Of a DNA stretch of 64,000 nt, positions 58,701 through 64,000 are shown one piece after another. The stretch covers positions 29,042,427 through 29,106,426 of the forward strand of contig OX442315.1 of assembly GCA_949358305.1 (NCBI GenBank), in the 5' to 3' direction. The stretch is from Strigamia acuminata (taxonomy: Eukaryota > Arthropoda > Chilopoda > Geophilomorpha > Linotaeniidae). Both the position numbers and the translations under genes were made by a program. Below the pieces are notes generated by a model. That model did not search any database. It was not told the DNA's origin and worked only from the letters and a program-made list of their open reading frames with translations. Numbering within the stretch: the stretch's first letter is position 1; every line of letters begins with the position of its first letter.

Positions 58701-61700
58701 AGCGACATGCAACACCAACACGTTGATTATTAATTAATTTAATTTGCAGATGTTGACGAGTGTGCTGAATCCAGGCATAATTGTTTACTTAGTCAAATTT
58801 GTGTCAACACACCTGGTGCATTTGAATGTGTTTCTGGCGGTATTCAAGAATGCTCCCAAGGATATCGCTTCGATCCATCGAGCGAGTCTTGTGTCGGTTA
58901 GCGGTTTTGATATGAGCTATTGTTTGTTTGTTTGTTGGTTTAATATTGCGAAACGTTTGTCATGGTCTTGTTTTGTTTTGTTTTACGTTTTTTTCCCATT
59001 AAGACGTGGACGAATGCGAAGAAAATGTGCACTCTTGTGATGAATCGACCGAACAATGTTCTAATCGGGATGGTGATTACATTTGTATTTCGTCCGGCCG
59101 AAAATTAAGCCCCCCATGTACTGAAGGATATCATTATAATCCAAGAAGCGACAGTTGCGTCGGTACATTAAAAGAAAGAAGAAAAAAACGTAATCGAATG
59201 ACGAAAATTATTGTTGCTTTATTTAAATTCTAGATGTCGATGAATGTAACCAACGGTTGCATAACTGCAACCCTCACACCCAAAACTGTGTAAATATAGA
59301 AGGAGGTTTTGTGTGTAAAGACAAAATCAAACGAAATGGCCGAAACAATAACAAAAACAATAAACATAAATGTCCGTCCGGTTTTAAGCTAAACAAGTCA
59401 AATGTATGTGTTGGTAAGATGTTTTATTTGTCGTCCTATTGTTTATCGTTAGTCTTAATATAATGAATTACGAATTGCGTTTATTTAATATATATATGTA
59501 TTTAAAGATATTAACGAATGCCAAACGGGAGACCAAACTTGCACTCCTTCTCAAAGGTGTGACAACACGATAGGTTCGTACACCTGCGTCCGAACGACGG
59601 GTTGTGGCACAGGGTACACACTTAATGCTCAAACGGGCCAATGCGAAGGTAAGGAACGAGAGAAAGAACGAGAAAAAAATCGTTCTCAGCATGTAGGATT
59701 ATGTTGAAATTAAAATAATAGTTCTAATGCATGCATTCTATCGTTTTAAAGATGATGACGAATGTGAGTTGGGATTGGACGACTGTGGCTCGCTGCACAG
59801 TTGTCAGAATAACTTGGGTTCCTTTCGCTGTGTTCTTAAAGTCTGTCCTGCTGGTTTCCGCTTAGAATCGAATGGTCTTTGCCTTCCTATAGTTTGTGGT
59901 AGTGGATTTGAGACCGGCCCTTCTGGGGCTTGCGTTGGTTAGTTGCATCGTGTCGAGCAATTTAAAAGAGAAAATTTAATTATGATATGCATTTATTGTA
60001 GATATAAATGAATGCACGCAAGCTAATATTTGCCCTCTTAATCATGCATGTGTTAATTCTATCGGCTCATACAAATGCGAGAAAAGAAATTTCTGTGGCG
60101 ATGGTTTCGAAGTAGTTGGAACGAGATGCGTTGGTGAGAAGCGAAGCGAAGCTTGCATTCGATTGCTTTAATTCTAATCTAGTGCATAAAAATGGCTGTT
60201 TTTTCACTCTTAGATATTGATGAATGTACTCGAGGGACGCATGAATGTCGAGCCGGGCAAACGTGCGTAAATAGACAAGGGAATTATGCTTGTCAGTGCC
60301 CAATTGGTTATTCTATGAACAGTAGAAGGGAATGTGAAGGTTTATTCTATAGTATTCTGTTGGTGTAATTTTGTGAACTAACATTTATGTCGTGATTAGA
60401 TGTAGACGAATGCGCAAGATACGGGCGTATATGTACGGATAATGGTATTTGTCAAAATACACCCGGATCGTATATATGTAGATGCAACACTGGATTCACC
60501 CAATCCGGGGATGGAAAGACCTGCATAGGTTTGTAAATAAAATAAGGGTTAAAAATGTGAAATGTAATTAATCGGAATTTTTAGATGTGGACGAATGCGA
60601 AGAGACTTTCGTGTGCCATCAAAAGTGCATAAACACTTGGGGCTCTTATCAATGCGCTTGTACCCAGGGTTACACTTTAGCGGACGATGCGAGATCGTGC
60701 CAAGGTTTGGAATTGATCGTGTTGTTTGTTTAATTGATTACGATTAACGCGTCGTGCAGATATCGACGAATGCAGTCTGTGGCGTGGACGCGGTCATCTT
60801 TGCATTGGAATTTGTGTTAATGAGCCTGGGTCGTACACGTGTAATTGTCCCGATGGGTATAAGTTGGGAGCTGATAAAAGGACGTGTCATGGTTGGGTTT
60901 GATTTGATAATTTGCAATTTGTTTCGTTTCTAAAATTTGTTTTATTTAGATATAAATGAATGTTCTCAGCCTAATGTATGCAGACATGAAAACGAAGTTT
61001 GTTTGAACACACGAGGCGGTTATCGGTGCAATGAAATCGTTTGTCCTCCAAATTACATACGGGACACCGAACACAAAACGTAAAAAAAAATGATTATTTA
61101 TTTATTATTTCTTTGTTTTTTGCTTTAAGGGGGTAAATAAACATTACACAAGAGAATTACTGGAGGAAAAGAATGTGTTTACTCTGCACGAAGTAAAGAG
61201 AGTTGTAAAAAACTTGTTTAATTTTATATGTGTGTTTTGATGTTTATTTACTTCTGCTGCTAGAATTAATGTAGAAATGAAGTGTTAGTGCATGTTTCGA
61301 AGAAAAATGTAGAAACCTAGTGTGTTTGACTGCATGCTACGTAAAATGAGCGTAAAATGAATGCAGATTTTTGTAATTAGTTGTTTGCACTTTCCTAATT
61401 TCATAGCCGTTGCAAGAGGGAATCCCTGGTGTGTCAACAAGGCTCGGATTGTCTTCGGACACCCCTTTCGTATTCCTACAATTACGTCACATTTGTATCA
61501 AACCTTCGAATCCCCCAATCGGGCAATATCGATCTCTTTACGATGAGGGGTCCACTGTGGACGCATTCTATGGTGCAGTTCACCTTGGAATTATCATCTG
61601 CGCGAGCCCCTGCAGGAGTAACTGCAGCAACGAGAGCTCACTTTGATCTACGCAGGACAAACTTCAATCAGGCGGTGGTGTCTTTGGTGAAAAGTATTGA

Positions 61701-61812
61701 GGGACCCCAAGACATAGAGTTGGAACTGATAATGAAAATTTACTCCAATGGTTTATACGGGGGTCAAGCTGTTGCGAAAATTTTCATTTTTGTGTCTCAA
61801 TATGACTTCTAA
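52782..61812 (+). CDS. FBLN1: Fibulin-1, expanded; C-type isoform
   Basis: Spliced CDS of 1507 codons, 28 exons. Exons: 52782-52848 (signal peptide, [18 protein letters not shown]), 54314-54636 and 54767-54941 (anaphylatoxin-like region with CC pairs), 55023-55145 (plain EGF), then 23 calcium-binding EGF exons from 55231 to 61079, then 61407-61812. The last exon encodes the fibulin-type C-terminal module and ends [12 protein letters not shown], as in fibulin-1C. Fibulins are secreted proteins of elastic fibres and basement membranes. Vertebrate fibulin-1 has nine EGF modules and about 680-700 residues, so this protein is more than twice as long. Module order and both C-terminal variants make fibulin-1 the best name; hemicentin or fibulin-2 fit less well. 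All EGF exons keep phase 1 at both ends except the last, which leaves in phase 2. Confidence 0.93.
55231..61079 (+). repeat. FBLN1: 23 calcium-binding EGF modules, one per exon
   Basis: Exons: 55231-55482, 55548-55697, 55827-55976, 56668-56805, 57059-57193, 57294-57455, 57514-57654, 57724-57870, 57925-58065, 58135-58281, 58354-58491, 58549-58695, 58750-58896, 59004-59162, 59234-59413, 59508-59648, 59752-59937, 60002-60133, 60214-60339, 60400-60528, 60585-60704, 60760-60891, 60950-61079. Each begins D[VID][ND]EC, the calcium-binding start, and nearly all have the C-x-N-x4-[YF]-x-C hydroxylation pattern. The first 17 modules mostly have a long C4-C5 segment and the last few are compact. Introns are mostly 60-110 bases. 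One intron, 55977-56667, is larger and holds a minisatellite. Confidence 0.94.
56525..56636. repeat. TTTTTATTGA minisatellite in a fibulin intron
   Basis: About ten units of 10-12 bp of the form tttttattgg / tttttattga, ending some 30 bases before the acceptor of the exon at 56668. Confidence 0.75.
61136..61141 (+). terminator. FBLN1: Possible early poly(A) signal in fibulin-1
   Basis: AATAAA 53 bases after a TAA that lies directly behind the donor of the last EGF exon. Failure to splice here would end the protein after the EGF array, similar to the short A form known from vertebrate fibulin-1. Confidence 0.35.
61407..61812 (+). CDS. FBLN1: Fibulin-1 C-type terminal exon
   Basis: Enters in phase 2 from the EGF exon ending at 61079 (AC plus C gives Thr, then RCKRE). 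Encodes the fibulin C-terminal module with [17 protein letters not shown], a central strand-rich part, then [17 protein letters not shown] and [12 protein letters not shown]. This matches the C variant of vertebrate fibulin-1. TAA at 61810-61812. Confidence 0.92.
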
Positions 61813-62036
61813 ATCACGTTTATTTCATATTATTAGACATTTTTCGTTTTAGTTTGCAGTTGGTCATAATTTAAGAAAAAGAATGCAAATTATTATTGTT
61901 AGTTTTCTTTTGACATTTTATTTTCGTTTTATTTTTTCAACAACAACAACAACAAACAAATCTGTATGCTATGGTAATTTTTATTATTTTGTTTTGTAAG
62001 CAATGTTAACTGTATATCTATCTTTTTCCTTTTCCT

Positions 62037-62072
62037 TATTATTATTATTATTATTATTATTTTTTTTTTTTA
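62037..62072. repeat. ATT microsatellite and poly-T
   Basis: About eight ATT units followed by an uninterrupted T run, between the C and D terminal exons of fibulin-1. Confidence 0.75.
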
Positions 62073-62137
62073 GATAATTATTAAAGTTATAATTTTGAAA
62101 ATTCAGTTTTGACTTTGAAATATTCTGTAATTTTCAG

Positions 62138-62626
62138 TTCAGATGATGCCCATGATTTTAGCGTTACGTGTGACAAGCAATGTTCTTCGAATAACATTGT
62201 GTGCATGCTTAATAACACCAATTCAATCACTCATCAATTCACAAGTCGTCCTTCTTTCCCGGTTTTGAATGAGCCTCTTACAATTGTACACATGAGGGCC
62301 ATTGTCAACGATCAAATACAAAACGATTTTCAAGTTGATATTCAACTAGAAGCAGGAGTTTTTAATTATCTTTTCGATGTAATTTCTGACAAGGAACAAG
62401 GTACAACATTGATATTCCACATTTCAATACCATTTTTTTCTTTTCTTCCAAATTTGATTTTGAAAATTTTATTTATTTTCAAGGTTCATTGAGATTAATA
62501 TCTCCCGTTACGGGTCCATTAAGTATCGAACTTCAAATCGTGATGAGGTTAATCGTTCATTCCAATATCGTTGCATCTAAACACTTAATTTTTGTACATC
62601 TGGATATTGCGACGTATCAGTTTTGA
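62138..62626 (+). CDS. FBLN1: Fibulin-1 D-type terminal exons
   Basis: Exons 62138-62400 and 62484-62626. The first accepts the same phase-2 donor at 61079 and encodes TSDDAHDFSVTCDKQCSS and RPSFPVLNEPLTIVHMRAI. The second ends VTGPLSIELQIVMRLIVHSN then KHLIFVHLDIATYQF and TGA at 62624-62626. This matches the D variant of vertebrate fibulin-1, also split over two exons here. By coincidence the C and D forms have the same total length, 1507 codons. Confidence 0.9.
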
Positions 62627-63540
62627 CTTTTAATTCTAAAAACCGAAGAGCGACAACGTTTAATTGCTCGTGCTGTTTGTGGTTTTAAACACTCAACTCC
62701 AATAACCACAATTACTACAATGCGAGAAAAAAGAAATTGTGATACCGCAAAAATAATTATGTAATATGAAGGTGATTTTATAAAATAATAACGGTTTTCT
62801 TGTGTTTGTTTTCGTAATCAAATTACGGTATCATCTCATCAGGTTGAACATTATGCAACACGTGACGTGTGTAGGCTTTAAATGTCAACATGGCGCAATT
62901 CCTGGAGAATGAAAATAGTGTAATTTAAGATTGAACTTTTTTTTGTTGAGAAATACCTGGTACGTCATTTAAGACGAGACCCCGGTTGTAAGAAAATCTT
63001 CGCGGTCATGTATTGCAACATCATGTGCAAGAGAAATTATTCACGAATGTTTATAGTTGAGAGAATCGATTACGTTTGCGTGGGCCGATTTTAATTTCTC
63101 CGTAAAAAGACGAGTACTAGTGCGGCGCAACTATATAAGGGAAATCGGCAGGTGTGTTCTATTTAAAGGTATATTTACTCGATTAATCGATCGACGGTTT
63201 CAAATAAAATGCGTATTTACTACGAGCTGCACAATGCATCGTATTGAGTTGTTTTACGAGAAAAGTAAATTAAAAATGCGTTGAAATAAATAAATAATAT
63301 TTAAAAAATAGTATTAAATACCTAGGTGACGACGAAACGAAGAATCGACGACTTTTCAAATAGTAAAGTATCGACTAACTAGAAGCGTATCGATACTGTA
63401 GGCACTTGTGCATTTTCCGGTTTGCCGGCTTTCCTCTGTCTCCTTGTGCTTTCTGCTGCGCCTGCCTCCATTCTTGTCAGAGCGGAGAAAATTTCTCTCT
63501 TTCGTTTTGCTTGCCATTCACATTTCAAGAAGAGGTTAAG
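62627..63540. other. Downstream of fibulin-1, no gene recognised
   Basis: Open frames here are short and family-less. The segment 63410-63540 is richer in C and G and pyrimidine-rich and may be the promoter of the next gene. Confidence 0.5.
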
Positions 63541-63545
63541 CAACG

Positions 63546-63731
63546 ATGAGTAACGGATGCGAGTGGAGTATAATCGGGAATATTATTGCTGAATATTTTC
63601 AAATTCAAATTGAAATTGACAACGAGAGGCGAATTTCATTGCAACCATTTCCGAAAAACAAACTCGTAGTTCACCATTGGACGACATTGTTGAGGCTGCC
63701 GGACTAAATTATCAAGTTTTAGGAGTGGTAA
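63546..63731 (+). CDS. Possible first exon of an unrecognised gene
   Basis: Two readings compete. An ATG at 63546 opens a 53-codon frame (MSNGCEWSIIGNII...) that stops at TAA. A second frame without an ATG runs from about 63618 to a good gtaagc donor at 63731 and encodes SPLDDIVEAAGLNYQVLGV, which looks like a conserved coding stretch but which I do not recognise. A start for that frame would have to come from upstream splicing or a non-ATG codon. The gene, if real, runs off the window. Confidence 0.3.
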
Positions 63732-64000
63732 GCAACATTACTCAATCATTTCGTTTTAATCTTAGAAATCTGAGCGTACTTTTTGGATTGGCATCGATCC
63801 TTTCATGCGGTTCGAATGGCAATGTGGCGGTCGAAGGCCATTCGCAACCTACGTCATGTCTGGTTTTTACATTGAAAAAAAACGAATAGAATTTATTGAA
63901 ATAATTTATTTATTATTTATTTATTTTTGACATTTTTTTTAGTTTTAATTGGAGAATTATTGTTTTTTATTTATTATTTTTTTTGTTGTAAATTTTAACT

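Noticed and set aside
1-64000. CRISPR arrays, bacterial operons, rRNA or tRNA genes
   Set aside because: No regular direct-repeat array, no rRNA-like sequence and no clear cloverleaf noticed; all recognised genes are intron-containing animal genes. A tRNA scan was not possible.

Overview
The window is nuclear DNA of an AT-rich invertebrate animal. The genes are split by GT-AG introns, have AATAAA poly(A) signals, and encode metazoan receptors and matrix proteins. A Ror receptor kinase with a Drosophila-like catalytic domain plus an Ig domain, a large fibulin and short introns (about 50-100 bp in the housekeeping genes) suggest a protostome, perhaps an arthropod. I cannot name the species. Exon models below were built by hand from splice sites, reading phase and recognisable protein families.

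Layout. (1) 1-16.5 kb: no gene recognised except one intact Tc1-type transposon (3727-5401) with long terminal inverted repeats; several low-complexity repeats and one possible MITE. (2) 16.57-39.14 kb, + strand: Ror, eight coding exons, 881 codons, with introns up to 8.7 kb. (3) 40.3-42.2 kb, + strand: two tandem genes for small CCHC zinc-knuckle proteins, each with a short first exon that reads like a mitochondrial presequence. (4) 42.65-45.42 kb, + strand: ACAD9, 14 exons, 659 codons. (5) 45.50-46.54 kb, - strand: ribosomal protein L18a (eL20), 4 exons, 176 codons, tail to tail with ACAD9. (6) 47.33-51.88 kb, + strand: exportin-T, 24 exons, 962 codons, head to head with RPL18A. (7) 52.78-62.63 kb, + strand: a very large fibulin-1 with signal peptide, anaphylatoxin-like region, 24 EGF modules (23 calcium-binding, each on its own exon) and two alternative C-terminal ends of the C and D type. 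(8) 63.5-64 kb: the possible start of another gene, not recognised.

How the genes relate. Ror (Wnt-type receptor) and fibulin-1 (matrix protein) have long or complex exon structures. Between them is a compact run of housekeeping genes: a mitochondrial group (two zinc-knuckle proteins with presequences, and ACAD9, a mitochondrial flavoprotein and complex I assembly factor) and a translation group (RPL18A and the tRNA exporter XPOT). The parts I find most worth following are the paired mitochondrial-looking zinc-knuckle proteins, the expanded fibulin with conserved C/D end choice, and the Tc1 element with three direct-repeat sites at each end.
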